From positions 1,054,001-1,118,000 of the forward strand of contig NW_026515438.1 in assembly GCF_014898815.1 (NCBI RefSeq): a DNA stretch of 64,000 nucleotides. Direction: 5' to 3'. Origin of the DNA: Panonychus citri (taxonomy: Eukaryota > Arthropoda > Arachnida > Trombidiformes > Tetranychidae). The translations under genes and the position numbers were made by a program. This document shows positions 1-13,979 of this stretch, piece after piece (position 1 is the stretch's first letter; each line of letters opens with the position of its first letter). A model generated the notes under the pieces. That model was not told the DNA's origin and did not search any database. It was given only the letters and a program-made list of their open reading frames with translations.

Positions 1-721
1 AGTTAACTAATTGTACTAAGTTAATTGTTAACTTCAAGTTTTCTAGTGTATTTGATTACTACAATTAACATACAAGACACAAGATTAAATAAACTAATCA
101 TTGAGATAACAATTAACTGATAACTATTAATTCATTTAGTATTAATCTATTTCAAGGTAACCTTGAAATTAACCTTTTTCATTTGATAATTTGTTGATTA
201 ATTTACATTAGTAAACAACAATTAACTAATTAGTATCTTCTTGTTAAGGTTAATAGGGTAATAAACTTTTAACTTTAATTATTTCATTTGATATTAGCTG
301 ATTTGGTTAACCACTTTTGGTTAAATTGTATTATCATTACAATCAACTGATTGTAAACCTTGACAATTGAAATTTTCTGGCAATCATTAAATGATTAATC
401 ATATTCAAGAAAAAGTTGATTAGTTGATAAGTAAAACTATTGATTGATTATGATTTTGATCATGATTAAGATAAGTTTTTCTTATAAATATATAACATTT
501 AATTGTGATTGATTAGAAATCCAGTCATTTCAATAATCAATTACTGATTTAATCAATAAATCATATTAAGTGTTTACTAGTTGATGATGTTGGCTGATTG
601 ATAATATTACAATTATAATCAAGAGAGTGTAAAAGTTAATGATTGTTTTTCTTCATTTTCTAGTTAATTGTGATTTAGAATACGACAAAAAAACAATCAA
701 CTAATTAATTGTTTACTTTAC
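1..721 (-). other. PFAS intron (no exon seen)
   Basis: AT-rich sequence dense in TTAATTG/CAATTAA words, with stops in all frames. It follows the exon-8 donor of PFAS on the minus strand, so it is read as an intron that runs off the window edge. No next-exon acceptor followed by PFAS-like coding was found. Confidence 0.7.
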
Positions 722-3700
722 CTGTAACACTGCGATCAACTTTGTTGGTTAAATAACGTTTAGATGCAACTGAAGGTAATCTTAAGACACGATTAAGGGC
801 CTGATAGAGATTAAGATTAGCTGGAAGGGTAAGTGGTTTAAGTGGATTAACCTTATGGTCAAGATTAAAGGTTTTCGGAGGTATGTCACCAAGAACATAT
901 TTCAAGTCAAGTTCAACTGGATTATCGGACGATTTACTTTTAATTAGCTTAATTAGTCCATCATTTGTAACCGTTCCAACAAAATCAACTGGACATTTTT
1001 CCCGTTTACTTATTTTCTCAACAGTTTTCTGATCTTCCGGTTTAACCAGGATAGCATTTGATTCCTGATACTCAGCCCCCCACAATTCAAGGGTATTAAT
1101 TGTCGGATCACCGAGAGTAAATTTATCAATATAAATAACAGCTCCATTGGGTTCAACTATCTCCTTTAAGACATTACCATTGCCTCCAGCTCCTTGATCA
1201 TGAATTGATTGGATTGGATTATCTGTAAATAGTAATCAGAATTAGTGTTAATCAAAATGATTCAATAATAACAATTAAAAGTTTATCAAGTTAAATTGTT
1301 ATCATACTAACTAACCTAATCTCTCAATACAACCACGAATGAGACGATTTAATTTCTGCTCCATCTCAGGGTCACCTCGTTGAACAGCCTCCATGTTTAA
1401 TTGTTCATCCTTATCATCACCTGTCCAAATAATGACAATTTATTTATGTACAACAATCAAGAAAGAAATTACAAAACAATCAGCCATTAATTTACTTTTC
1501 TTTTCTCAAAAATTAAAGGTAAACAATCAACAAAACAACAAGCAAATCATCAATAGTAAACACCAGTAACATTGATAGTAAATAAACAAATTCATCATTC
1601 TCAAATAATAATAATGCTAAATGTTGATTATTTGATCCTTTCATCGTAATCATCATCATAATGATTACAATTTATTAATGATAAAGTGGCAAAAGTATAT
1701 AATCAATATATATAAAACTCTGAATGAGAAAACATTACTTTCCCATTCTGATAATGGATCAATGGATAAGAGAGTGAAAAAAATAGTTTCCCTCCGAGTA
1801 CATTATCCATTCACCTCCCATAAGAAAACAACAAAAAATATAATCTCGAAATCAACTCAACTCGAGGGACTAACAAGGGATTTGCTTGGTTGATTTTCTC
1901 ATGTTTTTATTCAGTGGTAGTTAATTCCGGAATTGTGGTAAACAATCAACGTGAAATATTAACCATCATGATTAAAAATCATTTGCAACTTTGTGTTTAC
2001 ATCAATTTACTATCAAAGTCCGGTTATGATCATGATGATGATTGTTTATAAATCTCTTACCTTGTATCTCAATTGAACTTGCGGCTCCACCACCCACTCC
2101 AATTCTGTATACAGGTCCACCGATTTTAGTGACCAACATACCTTGGGATGGACTATTTTTATCACAAAACTTATCCTCAATCGATCCAATTCCACCGCTG
2201 AACATGATCGGCTTGATCCATTCCCATCGTTCACCTTTTCATATCAAAAGATAAACAGAGAGAGAGAGAGAGAGAGAGAGATTATCATTAATGCTCTTGA
2301 TAAGTTATTCGATATTCTTAAAGTTTGACCATTGGAGTTAATTACCATTGGCTAATCTCATTCCAAATGATCTCGCAAATCCGGTGATCACTGGCTCACC
2401 AAATTTGTTACCATAATCAGAGGCTCCATTTGAAGCTTCAATTGCGATTTCCAAAGGTTTAGCAAAATTATTTGGATAAACTTCCGATGGCGATTCCCAA
2501 TCGAGCTGATAACCAGGAATTAGTAAATTACCAAACGAGTAACCAGCAGTTCCGGCAATTACATGAGCACCTCGACCAGTTGCTTGGACATCACGAATAC
2601 GACCTCCAGTACCTTTTAAATTGTTCATCCCGAAATTTAGGTGAAAACGAGAAACAATTAAATTCAATTGTATGATCATCGACAGAAACAATAATCCATC
2701 ATTCTGATAATTAATTCACATTGACAACAATTTATCAATTGTTAATCATTACTAGTACTGAAAATCATCAAACTTACTATTATTATTTAGAAACATGAAA
2801 TATAAACATTATCATTGCCCAATGAGTTATGATCTTATTATTGTAATTTAGTGATTGTAATCAATAAATTATCATTACAAACAATTAAATCTTTACCTTA
2901 ATCAAAATAATCTTTCAATTAATCAAACCAAACAATCAAATATTGAAAAATTCATTGACAAGATTTTTACAATTTTCGCTTCTCAAATCATTTGATTGTT
3001 GTTGTTTTTTAATTTAGTTTCTTGTTGATTGAAAAGTTTAATTGCTTAATTTGACACTTGATTACTATATTGTCTGTGCTTAGTTAATTGTAAATGGTTA
3101 ATTAAGCTTGATCACTAATTTTTGTAACCATTTTTTGATTTTAATTTAAAGTTGAAAGTGTAACAATTTAAACAGTTGAACTAAATTTTTACTTATTAAA
3201 TTTTTGGATAAAATTGTTTAATTTTTTAAACTAAATTGTGTCACAATTAAGCTAATTTTCATCCCCGTAAGGTTTAATTGTCAATCAATATCCTACGGAT
3301 TAACTGTTAATTAATCAAATTGTTGGAGATTAACTAAAGAAGAAGAAGAAGAAAATTAAAAGTTAACCAAAATACTCCAAATGAAACAATTGAATTAATC
3401 AAAATTAGATTACATTTCCATTGACAATTAAGATCAGCAATTAGTTGATTACCTGTTGTGGCTCCTTGGAAAGGTGCAACGCCGGTGGGAAAGTTGTGAG
3501 TTTCCGCCGTGAAAACCACGTGGCGAGTTGATTTAGGCTTAATTGTCACTTCTGATGATTGGGACGATTCCTTTGGTACCATAATATGTAAATCATTAAA
3601 TCCCTTAATTGCTGATGAATTATCACTAAAAGCAATTATGTTATTAGGATTAGAATTGATTTGAGTTTCCTTAATCATCTTAAATAGATTGGTTTCCATT

Positions 3701-6700
3701 TGTTTACCATCGATAATCAATTTACCCTGTAAACATATGAGATGATCACAATTGACAATTAGATTAAATTTAATCATTGTTGTTTCATTTTCCATCTTTA
3801 ATTGTGATCAGAGATGTTCCAACAAAGAAACTGTTACAATTTCAATCATCTTACCTAATAATTGACTCTAATTGTCAACAATTAACTTTTTCCTGAGCTT
3901 CAAGTTGTGTTATTAATCCTAATCTAATCTGGATTAAGTGATTCTCTCTCAATCTCACTAATCTTCATCACTTTGAGCCTCAAATCATCATTTTTGATTA
4001 AATTATAATTAAAAAAGTTTTAATTGCTTTCAAATTTTGTTGATAACAAGATTAAAATCAACTATTAATAAAATGAAATTCAATTAATCAATGAGTGAAA
4101 ATTGTTGATTAAGTTGAAATAATTTCAATGATTAATTTTAATTGTTATTAATTGTCGCCTTAATTGTAAATTGTTAAACTTTTTTACTCGGTAAACAATT
4201 AATCCAGGTTAATCAAATTTCATCCGCAAGCAATTAACAAAATATCAAATCTATTTTTACCTTAATCATATTAATTGTTGATGATAAACTAATAAAAGTT
4301 TCACAAATTAACTGGATTAAAAATTGTTAATCTGTTGATTGATTTAAATTGTTACTAGTACAACAATTAAACCAGATTTACTTATATAATTAACTTAATC
4401 AACAGAAAAATTCATTCATTTATTTGTTTCAATATTTTAACCAAATTATAATTGCTACAATTAACTAATTTGTGTATCAAATTATTAAAATTAAACAAAT
4501 TTAAAATTCAATGAATTAATTTTACAAATTGTTGATTAACTGATTGAATTATTATTAATTAAAACTTCCTGTTAATTGTAAAATAAAGTGTTGCAATTAC
4601 ACAATTTGTTTATTGATCAACCTGATTACAATTAAATCAGTTAAATTGTTTTAAATAACATTTAACTATTTCCTTTCATCACTCAGACTCATCTAACCTC
4701 AAGCAATTGACTTAATCAACGAGTGAAATTAAATCAGATCTTAATCACAATTAGCAGACACAAACAAATCAAAGTTAATAACAATTAACGATTAACCCTT
4801 TTCATTGACTGAGAAAGTTTAAATTACCCTCAAGCAATTAACCTTTTAATTTTTGTTTGTTGATAATTTGTTGACTCAATTAACTTTTTCTATCAACACA
4901 ATCATCCTAATCACAATCAGATTAACTCTTTAATATCATTAATTAGTTAAATCATCAAGTTAATCATCATAATTAATAATATATTTTTGCCTTTTCTGTC
5001 AAAATTTGTATTCAATTTTAATATCCAAAGTGTCACCAACAACTCAAGTTAATTAATTGTCAATCTTAAAATAAAATCAAACAATTAAGATTAGTAATTA
5101 GATTGTAAACAATTTTCCTTAACCTTGATTAACCTAGTAAACAATTAAATTAAAAGTTGATCAACAATTTAAGAGTCTTGATTGAGTTAAACTTTTTTTT
5201 TCAAATTTTGATTCCAATTTTGATCATCAGACAACATTAAACTTTTAATTGTTAACTAATTAATTGATTATATGATAATAATCAATTGAAAATGATACAG
5301 GAACCTCATCATCATCATCATCATCTTAATTAAGACAAAAATCATTAACTACAATTAACTAAATTAATCGTTTTTAATTTAACTTATTTATTTCCTTATT
5401 ATTGAACTAGAAACACTGAAAGAAACAGTTAATCAACAGCAAATTTACAATTAACCAACAATTAAACATCCCAATAAATGATAAAACAAACAGTAAGTAA
5501 GTTTAATCAGTTGATTACAATTGTAATTAACGTAATTGTGAAATGATTAAATATTATTATTGATTAAAATGAACAAAATTTCAACCAAAAAATAAAAGTT
5601 CAATCAATCATATTAAACCAGAAAAAAAAGGTTAATCAACAATCAGATTAAAATTGGTAATCTGATGATCGTGATTAAGAGCTTGATTACATGAAAAAAT
5701 TAACCAATTAATTAGTTGAAATTCAAAAAAAAAATTAATATTAAATTGTTGCTTTTAAAGGATAAACAAACTAATATGAAAAGTTAATTGTAATCAAAAA
5801 AGGATCACAAGTTAAATCAACAAGTCTCACCAAAGTGATTACTCAATAAACTTGAACAATTAAACATTTTATCAAATAGAAACTATTAATTGTGATAATC
5901 AACTGTTGATAATAACGATAATGATAAGAGAAGATGATTAACTTTAATTGTCGATAGTGAAAACTTACCCTGAAGAACCAATGTCTCGAGTGTTCAGAAT
6001 TTGATTGAGCTAAATCAAAGCATTCGACGGAAGTTGGATTTCGTTTAATGTCCGTTTTGAACATTTTCGTATAATAGTCAAGGTCCCAATCGTCAAACGA
6101 TAATCCCATTTGATCATTAATCGCAACGAGAGCCTCCTTTCCCTTTCCAAGTATATCGACCACTGTCCAGTCTTTACCAGTAGATTTACCTGAGCTCGAA
6201 GTGAAAATATTTTTACCTGTAAATTGGTATCTTTGTTGGGTCATCCGATCATGTAAACAACTGACCAATTGTTTTTCCAATTTCTCATTCATTTGTCCCT
6301 GATCATTGAGACAGAGAAATATCAATAATCAGTTAATCTTTTAGTGGATTTCAATTTCTCTGACAATTGGTTGGGATTAGTTAATTACCTTTTCATAATG
6401 GATTAAGTAAAGGGTTGTCCTTTCCACCCTGTTGACCTTTAACCCGAGAGAGGTAAAAATAGCCACTGCATTTGATGAATAGGGTGAAGCAAAATTAAGT
6501 AAAGGTCCAATCTCAATGAGAAGAGCATCTTGACCATTGGCCTTTGACCGTAAATTTGATTTAACTGTTAACTTATCGGTAAATGAAGTTGATCCCAAAA
6601 CCCATTCCAATGTTGCCTTATCTTTATCACCCAAAGAAGCTGAAACAATCAAATGAAAACAGGTACACAATTAAGAGACAAAACAATTAGATTTAATTAC

Positions 6701-6840
6701 TTACCTGAACAATTAACATAGTAACATGTTTCCGTTTCAATGTTGGTAACAATTGAGCTTAATTGTTGTAACTTTTTCAAAACAATTAAACTTTTAGATT
6801 GAGACAAAGCTGAATCTTTATAATATTGCAGTGAGCACAT
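722..6840 (-). CDS. PFAS: Phosphoribosylformylglycinamidine synthase (PFAS/FGAM synthase), 5' half, continues off left edge
   Basis: Catalyses ATP- and glutamine-dependent conversion of FGAR to FGAM, step four of de novo purine synthesis, in the cytosol. Eight minus-strand exons join in phase: 6840-6705, 6639-6389, 6298-5969, 3726-3453, 2612-2346, 2234-2061, 1420-1316 and 1222-722, each flanked by AG/GT. They give about 679 residues, against roughly 1,340 in animal PFAS. Visible family motifs are SEHSRHWFF (residues ~230-238), TAETHNFPTG (~312-321), the glycine-rich GTGGRIRDVQ (~331-340), GGPVYRIGVGGGAASS (~455-470), HDQGAGGNGNVLKE (~519-532) and RYLTNKVDRSV (~667-677). The start is the first Met before a short N-terminal segment that resembles other PFAS proteins. 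The last donor (GGTAAAG at 722/721) shows that the gene goes on. The second AIRS-like half and the C-terminal glutamine amidotransferase domain lie outside the window. No frameshift is seen. Confidence 0.95.
2257..2281. repeat. (GA)n microsatellite in PFAS intron 5
   Basis: Uninterrupted AG repeat just upstream of the exon starting at 2234 on the minus strand. There it reads as CT and may serve as the pyrimidine tract of the acceptor. Confidence 0.85.
3727..5968 (-). other. Large PFAS intron 3 (2.24 kb)
   Basis: Lies between the exon ending in HWFFR (donor at 5969/5968) and the exon beginning GKLIIDGK (acceptor at 3727). It consists of short AT-rich words without recognisable genes or repeats. 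A small ATC microsatellite is near 5307-5326. Confidence 0.75.
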
Positions 6841-7035
6841 TGTAATCAGTTGATTACGATGATGAAATAATCACAATTAGTATGTAAATTGTTTCAATCA
6901 ATTGTTTTGGTGAACAAAAAAAAAGAAGAAAAAAAATCAACAAGATGAAGATGAGACATGAAAGTGATACTTTTTACTTATTTCTCTTCATCTTTGGAAG
7001 ATAATTCAATGATGATAAGATGATGAAGATGATTT

Positions 7036-7066
<31 letters not shown>

Positions 7067-7689
7067 CTAATATTTATTGATTGTAAATAAACTGAAGTGA
7101 GTTAATTGATTGCAATCAAAATAAACAGATGAATATATTGGAAGATGATAACAATTAGTATTAATTGCTATCTATCAATTGACTTTGATTTTCCTAACGA
7201 AATTGATTATCTTCAATTTGATGATAATTATTGATTAACTATCTTGTTAATCTAATTGATTATCATACCCACCACGAAGTGAGATGATGATTAAAAGGGG
7301 GAAGAATCATAATTAATCCTCTTATCATTAATCTAGTGATACTTGTTAACATTGATTGGATTAAATTGTTTAATCAAGTTAATCAGTTGATTTAAAATAA
7401 TTGATTGTTTATCACTTGTAAAGGTGAGTCCAAGTGGTGATGATGAAGATGATTATCATCATGAGAGTGTGATGATGATTTAATTGATGAAATGATCTTT
7501 CACCTTTTCCAATTAATTGATTTTCTAGAATTCTAATGATTAATTGTCATGATATTTGGTGAATTGATTTTAAATTGTTGATATTTTCCAGATCATTATT
7601 ATTCATACGATTGCTGGCTATTCTTGTTAATTATACTCTTAATTGTTGTTAATTATTAACCGGAAATATCATTCACTAGACAGTTTATC
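6841..7689. other. PFAS upstream intergenic region with (CT)n tract
   Basis: The 850 bp between the PFAS start and the outer end of the palindrome arm presumably hold the PFAS promoter on the minus strand, but no core element can be called confidently. A (CT)n microsatellite lies at about 7035-7062. No coding is seen. Confidence 0.5.
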
Positions 7690-9512
7690 TATTGGTTGAT
7701 TTATCAGAGAAAAAGGTTTTTTAATTGTTACCAAAACAATTAATTGTAATCATAAACTTTTCTCTCTTTTCTTAAATTGTTGTTCTTGTTGTTATAACGG
7801 AAATACACAAACTTATTATGATAACAATTAACTTAATCATTATGTTTCCGGACAAATGGTTCACGTTATTAATAGTTGATGGTTCATGATTTACTTGATT
7901 AAAGGTAAATTATGTTTATCTCATTAAATTGTTATTGATCAATTTTCTAATTGTAACCAACTAGTTTTTGTACAACTTGTACAATTAGTATTGATATTAA
8001 GGATTAGTTTAATTGCTCAGTTAGTACGTTAGTTGGTTAATTGTCATTCTGATCACAAATTCAATCAAATTGTTGATTAAATTTATGATTATCAGGAAAT
8101 AGATTTAGTTTTTATCTAGTTTAAGGTCAGTTGAGGCCAATTTTAGATTCATTTGAGTTTGATTTCAATTCATTCAATTAACTATCAATGATTTTAAATG
8201 ATCACAATTAAGCAAAGACAAACTAATTACTCCATGTGAATTTTTTTGGTGTATAACAATTTGAATTTTATTATATTATTATTACAATTAAATATTAAAT
8301 CAATAAAATAACAAGTTGATTAGAAATACAAAAAAACATTTACAATTGATGAGTTTCTGTTAATTTAGTTTGTGGTGAGAATGTAAATTGTGACAATTAA
8401 GTATTAGAATTGTGAAACATTTTATTAATTATCTGTAAAGAGAGGATTAAATTGATTAGTTGTTAATTGTTACACGTTTTGTCTTGTTAATTGTTGATTA
8501 ATAAGCTTACCTTTAAGTTGAGGTTGAACAGAATTCACTTTGATTCTGATTGTTAATCAAATAAATGAATTTTGATTCTCAAGCAATAAATAATCATTGA
8601 TGATCATAAGTCGATTGTTAATAATTAACACGATACTTAGGCCTCGTTTCCAGCCAGATGATGCGACAAATCAAGGAAACAATTGTCAACAATTAAGTTG
8701 GACAACTGTTAACGGGAAGAGTAACAATAATGATCGATGTAATTAAGAAATTAATTTCTTATCCTTTGCTATTTAATTCAAGTCAATTGAATTGAAATTG
8801 ACTGAAGATGAATTAGTAAAACAATTAGTATTATATGTACAGCATAAGCGACCATTCTGTTGATTGTGGAAAAATGAAAGGGAACAATTAGTTAATTGTG
8901 GTTGTGCAATTTTAGCCTATGTGATTTAGTTAACGTGCAAAGCGGAGTGAGATAATGATAAGCGATATATGTGCTTAATTAAGGAGGAAATGTGCGCGAT
9001 TATGTTTGATTTAATTGCTCGATTGTTTTACTAATATAATTTAATTGAATATTTTTATTAATGTTTTTGATTAGTTGATGTTTCGAGTGTTATATTTGTG
9101 CCAACAATCAACATAAGGTTAACATATTCTGGTGACAGTTTGTTAATGATGGTAATTAGGGTCTACCTCAATGCCCCAATAGTTGTGGTAATGGTTTAGT
9201 TATAAATATGTTGCAGTTTAAATTGTTACAATTAAAATAATAAACAAAAGAGCAAAAATGATCAAACTTAATTGTGATAAAAAGCAAATGCAAGCAAATG
9301 ATAAGATGCAAATAAAAAGGCAAAGGATAAATCATGCAAATTCAATCAATGATTAACTTGATTGTTGTTGGAGTGCAAATGACAGGCAATTTAAAATACG
9401 TGCTATTCAAATGATTGTTGTTTGTGATTCTGTTTTTGTTGTTGTGCAATAGCAATGAGATTATGTGAATAACGTGCATTTAAATTATGATTATGATAAA
9501 AGGATTAATTGA

Positions 9513-9620
9513 TTACCCATGATAATTATTATTATTATTATTTTCATATCTCATAAATGACGATGCTGATGATGAGGTTAATTGATTAATTGTTTGAGCT
9601 GATTGTTGACTGGATGTTAA
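9513..9620 (-). CDS. Candidate terminal Q/S/N-rich exon of NELL-like copy A
   Basis: After a CAG acceptor, 35 codons run to TAA: Leu-Thr-Ser-Ser-Gln-Gln start, Ser-rich middle, then MRYE, a run of six Asn and YHG. The start phase fits the donor of the third NELL exon. The counterparts in copy B (20238-20336, three Asn) and copy C (29736-29629, six Asn) differ by whole codons only, which favours a coding role. No domain is recognised. The acceptor has only a moderate pyrimidine tract, so assignment to NELL is an inference from strand, distance (~1.8 kb) and phase. Confidence 0.4.
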   Translation of the reverse strand, partial: LTSSQQSAQTINQLTSSSASSFMRYENNNNNNYHG

Positions 9621-11003
9621 CTGGATTAAATTGTTAATGTTAAATTGATTGGGAAGACACAACAATTGATACAAATGAACAAACAATTGACAATTTAAAT
9701 TAAAATGATACAAATCAAACATGAGACAAATGCATAAGAAGAAAGAAAAAAAAGAAAAAAAAAGAGAAATTAAATGTTAATCATTTGATTACAAGTTGAC
9801 AATTGACAATTAAGGATTAGGTTGTGAGGAGAAAGAAGAATCAAAGTTGATTGTTTATTGTTTGGTTTCCATGAGAATTGAAAAGATTATCATTGATCAT
9901 TAAGGTAGAAAATTCGAAGTGAAAGTGGAAAGGACGAGGCAGAAGAGAAGAGTAAGAGAGAGAGAGAGAGAGAGAGATTTCAAGGTGAATAACACATAAC
10001 ATAGAGATGATTCATTCGAAATCATAATTCGTATTTATGGTGATCAATTAATTATTCATTCGGATTTTCCATTCACTTGACCGACTATATTTTCATCTCA
10101 TTAAATTTACTTGTTTACTTTTCGATAATTTCACTCAATCCAATTGCTAAAAGCGATAAACTTGCGATTTGTTTACATTTGGAATTTAATATGGAGAAAA
10201 AAACTAATAAATCGCCTCAAGACTTTTCGAGTTAATAATTTTTCTTGTTTGTTTGTTTACTTTTTACTACGAAATTATTATTCATAATTGTATTTAGTTG
10301 GTCAGTACTCGGATCTCTCAGTGGTCATTATGATAATTGTTGTTTTTATTTATGTTCCGAGTTAATAGAAGTAGAAGTGTATCAAAGGATAGAGATTATT
10401 GTAAATAGAAAAGAAATAGAAATGGATCAAGATCAATATGAAGAAGAGAAAAGAAGAGAAAAGGAAAGAAAAAAAACTAATCTCATTTACCTTTTTTTTC
10501 GATATTAGACACTATTCTCTCTCTCTCTCTCTTTCTTTTCTCTGTTTTTCTCTATGAACATTTGCTCGTGAATCGATTTGAGGTCAAAATGTGCATTTCG
10601 ACCCAATTTGTTTCTTCGATTCTAAATACTAACAAACATAACGGATAAGAGAATCGAAAAAAGGAAAAGAAAAAAATTCTAATAGAGAAAGTTTTTTCTC
10701 TCTCTTTTTTATTATTCGTCTGATACCAAACACATTGCGATTAATGAATGTAACTGTTTGATTGAATATGAGGGAGAGATGAGATGAGATGATGAGGATA
10801 AAGATGATTAGAAGTAAAGGTAAATTAATAGAAAGAAGAAAAAAGAGGATGGAAGGGGAATAATCGTAACAATAGATCACTTATACAGTAAAAAGAGGGG
10901 AAGAAACAGATGCTTATGGAGGATGAAGATGAAGAAAGAAAGAGAGAAAGAGAGAGAGAGGACGATGAGAATGTGGTGCTAGTACCAGGTGAAGAGAAAG
11001 ACA

Positions 11004-11023
11004 TTGGCACGAGCCACAGTTAC
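11004..11023 (-). repeat. 20-bp conserved element, copy A
   Basis: Complement of GTAACTGTGGCTCGTGCCAA, downstream of NELL-like copy A. It is found exactly at 18819-18838 (copy B) and 34956-34975, in each case followed within about 30 bp by CACCTGGTA. It was not found near copy C. Role unknown. Confidence 0.6.
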
Positions 11024-11113
11024 ACTTACTTTCTCTTCTCTTAGAAAAAAAGAAAGAATAAGAAAAAAGAGAGAAAAGAACAGAAAGAAAGAGGAAGAAA
11101 GAGAAGGTAAATG

Positions 11114-11173
11114 CGCGTGACGCGTGTTCAGAGTCACCGGTAGTTTTAATGCTTCTGAAACACGCGACACGCG
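11114..11173. other. CpG-rich hairpin downstream of NELL exon 3 (copy A)
   Basis: Perfectly paired blocks are 11114-11119 with 11168-11173 (CGCGTG/CACGCG), 11121-11126 with 11161-11166 (CGCGTG/CACGCG) and 11127-11132 with 11154-11159 (TTCAGA/TCTGAA). They are broken by one A/A mismatch and one bulge, with a 21-nt loop holding CACCGGTAG. It is strikingly CpG-rich for this AT-rich DNA. Its function is unknown. Confidence 0.7.
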
Positions 11174-13979
11174 TACGATGATAAGAGAGAAGAGGATAAC
11201 ACCTTGTGGTCGATGGTATACAAGGGAGAGAACGAAAGATAGAAGAGAGAGAGAAATAGAGAGAGCGATTGTCTCCCTCTCTCTTTGGATGAAGATAAGG
11301 GACAAGGATGATAAAAGGAAGAAGAAAAGAAGAGGGAAAATATTTCATCAATTTTCGTCCAATTCGAAGACTTAAAAATTAATAAAATCCTTTTTTCTTC
11401 TCTTTCCTTTTGTTTTGTTCACTTACTTTACATTTACAATTAGCACAAGGATCTTTTCCAATTACAATTTGTTGATCATTTGCATATAATTTACCAAGAT
11501 ACATACAACCAGATGATAGACTTGAGTTAATTGAGATTCCAGGTTTGATTAGATTGTCAAATGAATTGTGATTATCTAAACCATCAATATAATCACCACA
11601 AGGATCATCACCACAATAAGGGCAACAATCATCAGCAGATTTAATTGGATTTGAGCATTTTATTGGTGGACAATCAATATCGCGACATTTTGATTCACCA
11701 AACTATCAATGAATTTAAATTCAAAAGTCGAAAAGAGAGAGAGAGAGAGAGAGTAATTAGTTAATTTTGATAATTATGATTATGAATGAATTTAACCTTA
11801 CCAAACATTGACAGGATTTACATTTGGATAACCAAGTTTGTCCATTTTTATATTTAATTGTTTCGTCCAATTGATCAACACAATCAATTGACTTTTTACA
11901 CTCAGGACAACATTGAAATCAATTGAATCATTTGTTGTTGTTGTTGAATTACAATTACATTGTCTTTTTGAACAATTAGTTACTCCAAATGAACATGAAC
12001 ATTGGAAACAAGAATCAAACTCTGAATCCCATTTAGATCCATGTAATCGTCTTAATCCATTGACAACACAATCTCTTGAACATGAAGAGTCCAGAGAAGA
12101 AGATGAAGAAGATGAAGGTGATGAGGAAGAAGATGATGGAGATGATGAAGATGAAGATGGACATTGACATTCATATCCACCTTCAGTATTGACACATATT
12201 CTTTCCTCATTACAAGTATCTACTCTTGTATTACATTCATTTAAATCAACGCATTTCAGTTGATCATGATTAGAATCACTTTTGTCTATGTAACTTGTAT
12301 AACCATCTAAACATTGACAATAATACCAACCCGGTTTATTGATACACTTTGAATTGGATGGACATTCATGTAAATTCAATGAACATTCATCGATATCTTT
12401 TTCACAATATTTCCCATGAAATCCTCGTTTACAAAGACATTTATCTGGTCCAATACATTTACCACCATTGGCACATTTCTTATTACAGATCGCTGATGGA
12501 GATTAGAATTGGACATTAGAGATCAGAGTAGAAAAGAAAAAAAAGAAAAAAGAAAAAAAAAAAAAGAAAAAAGAAAACAAAACTCACGTTGACAATTAAA
12601 ACCATCGCCAGTGAATCCATGTAAACATAAACACGAATAATTACCATGAGTGTTGATACATTTACTATTTTCATTGCATTTGTGTTCATTTGTCGCACAT
12701 TCATCAATATCAAGACAATTAAGTGAATCTCGTCGTCGGAATCCAGGTAAACATTGACAATAATAGGAACCATTTGTATTGACACATTTAGTATTATCTC
12801 TACATAGATTTCCTCATTCCACCCAATGAATTGCATTCGTTTATATCAGAACACAATCGTCCGTCTCCCCAATACCCATCGGCACATTTACAGGTGAATC
12901 CAGTCTTTAAATTGATACAATTCGCATTAGAATGACAATCGTGTCCATTGCCACAGAAATCGGTGTCCACACAATACTTGCAACATTCACCATCAGCCTT
13001 GAACTGCTTCTCAACTGGACACTCTAATCGTGGACAATAACTCAATGGATTCAACCTCTTACACCGCAGTGACCCTTCATAACAAACGCACTTGACACAG
13101 TCTTTCACGTAGACATCGTTATGTTCAATGTACTTTCCATCTTTGAGACACTTTTTGTGACAAATTGGACAACAATCAGTCGCTGATGCGAAATACAAGG
13201 AACTTGCCTTACAATTGACCGGCGAATCACATTTCATTGGGGAACAATTAATTACTCCATGATCACAGAAACAATTTGAACAATTGCTAATCCATTTAGA
13301 TGAATGTACAACACTAGATCCATTTGATAATAAACAATTTTCTCTCTCTCTTTCTCTCTCTCCTTCTCTCTCTCCTTTTCTCTCTTTTCTCTCTCCTTTT
13401 CTCTCTTCTCTCTCTCTTTCTCTCTCCACCTCTAATTGGAGTTTAATTTGATTCTCACTCTTATAATTACTATTGATACATTTACAATCATCTTCTACTC
13501 GAGATAATCGTAATTCAGTTTGGTGCAATTGGATAGTCAAATTTTTCACATAATCTTCAAGTTCACTGATTGACTCTTTTAGATTTACAATTCCAATTTC
13601 AACACAATTAACCAAATTATCATCACTAATCAATGATGATATTATTATTGCTAATAATAATAGAGATGATCGCAATAAATTAATCACATTCATTGTGATG
13701 AAAATTATGAAAATGATGATGATGATGATGAGATTGGTGATGATCAATATTAACAATCATCTTGTTGGTGTCACAAAATCATATCTTTCAACACAATTAG
13801 TTGATTGTGAATGAAAAATGAATAAAAACTCAATATAATCCATTGCAAGTCCACTAATCATCAAATTCGCGATATTAATAATATTTTAATATGATAACAT
13901 GAAACAATTGTTTCGATAACAAACAAACAAAATTAACTTGATCTCTTTCAACTTGATACCAAACATCAATTGCTAATAT

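Larger units (their letters stand above)
9513..13693 (-). pseudogene. NELL-like VWC/EGF secreted protein, copy A (frameshifted)
   Basis: Minus-strand exons: 13693-12588, 12492-11802 and 11702-11427, plus a candidate terminal exon 9620-9513. The intended product has a signal peptide, a short coiled coil, an Arg/Glu-rich tract, two VWC modules, six EGF-like modules (DINEC, DIDEC, DLNEC calcium-binding type) and further VWC modules. This is the order of NELL proteins without their N-terminal thrombospondin/laminin-G domain. Compared with copy C, a 2-nt deletion near 12814 breaks the second EGF module (after NECNSLGGM). A 1-nt deletion near 11912 breaks the third VWC (FNCCPEC becomes FNVVLS). The splice sites are intact. 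It may be a decaying copy, or an intact gene with uncorrected assembly indels, since all lesions are tiny. Confidence 0.75.

Noticed and set aside
2338..2691. Plus-strand ORFs opposite PFAS exons (such as 2042-2254 and 2472-2675)
   Set aside because: Antisense shadows of well-supported PFAS exons.
11114..11173. CpG-rich hairpin considered as a tRNA gene
   Set aside because: No four-arm cloverleaf, no A/B box sequences and no CCA-adjacent acceptor stem; a single long stem instead.
10825..11351. Several overlapping 60-145 codon ORFs rich in Ser, Leu, Phe, Arg or Glu, mirrored at 18481-19452
   Set aside because: Products of CT/GA-rich low-complexity DNA on both strands; no domains, no splice logic, and frames are not preserved between copies.
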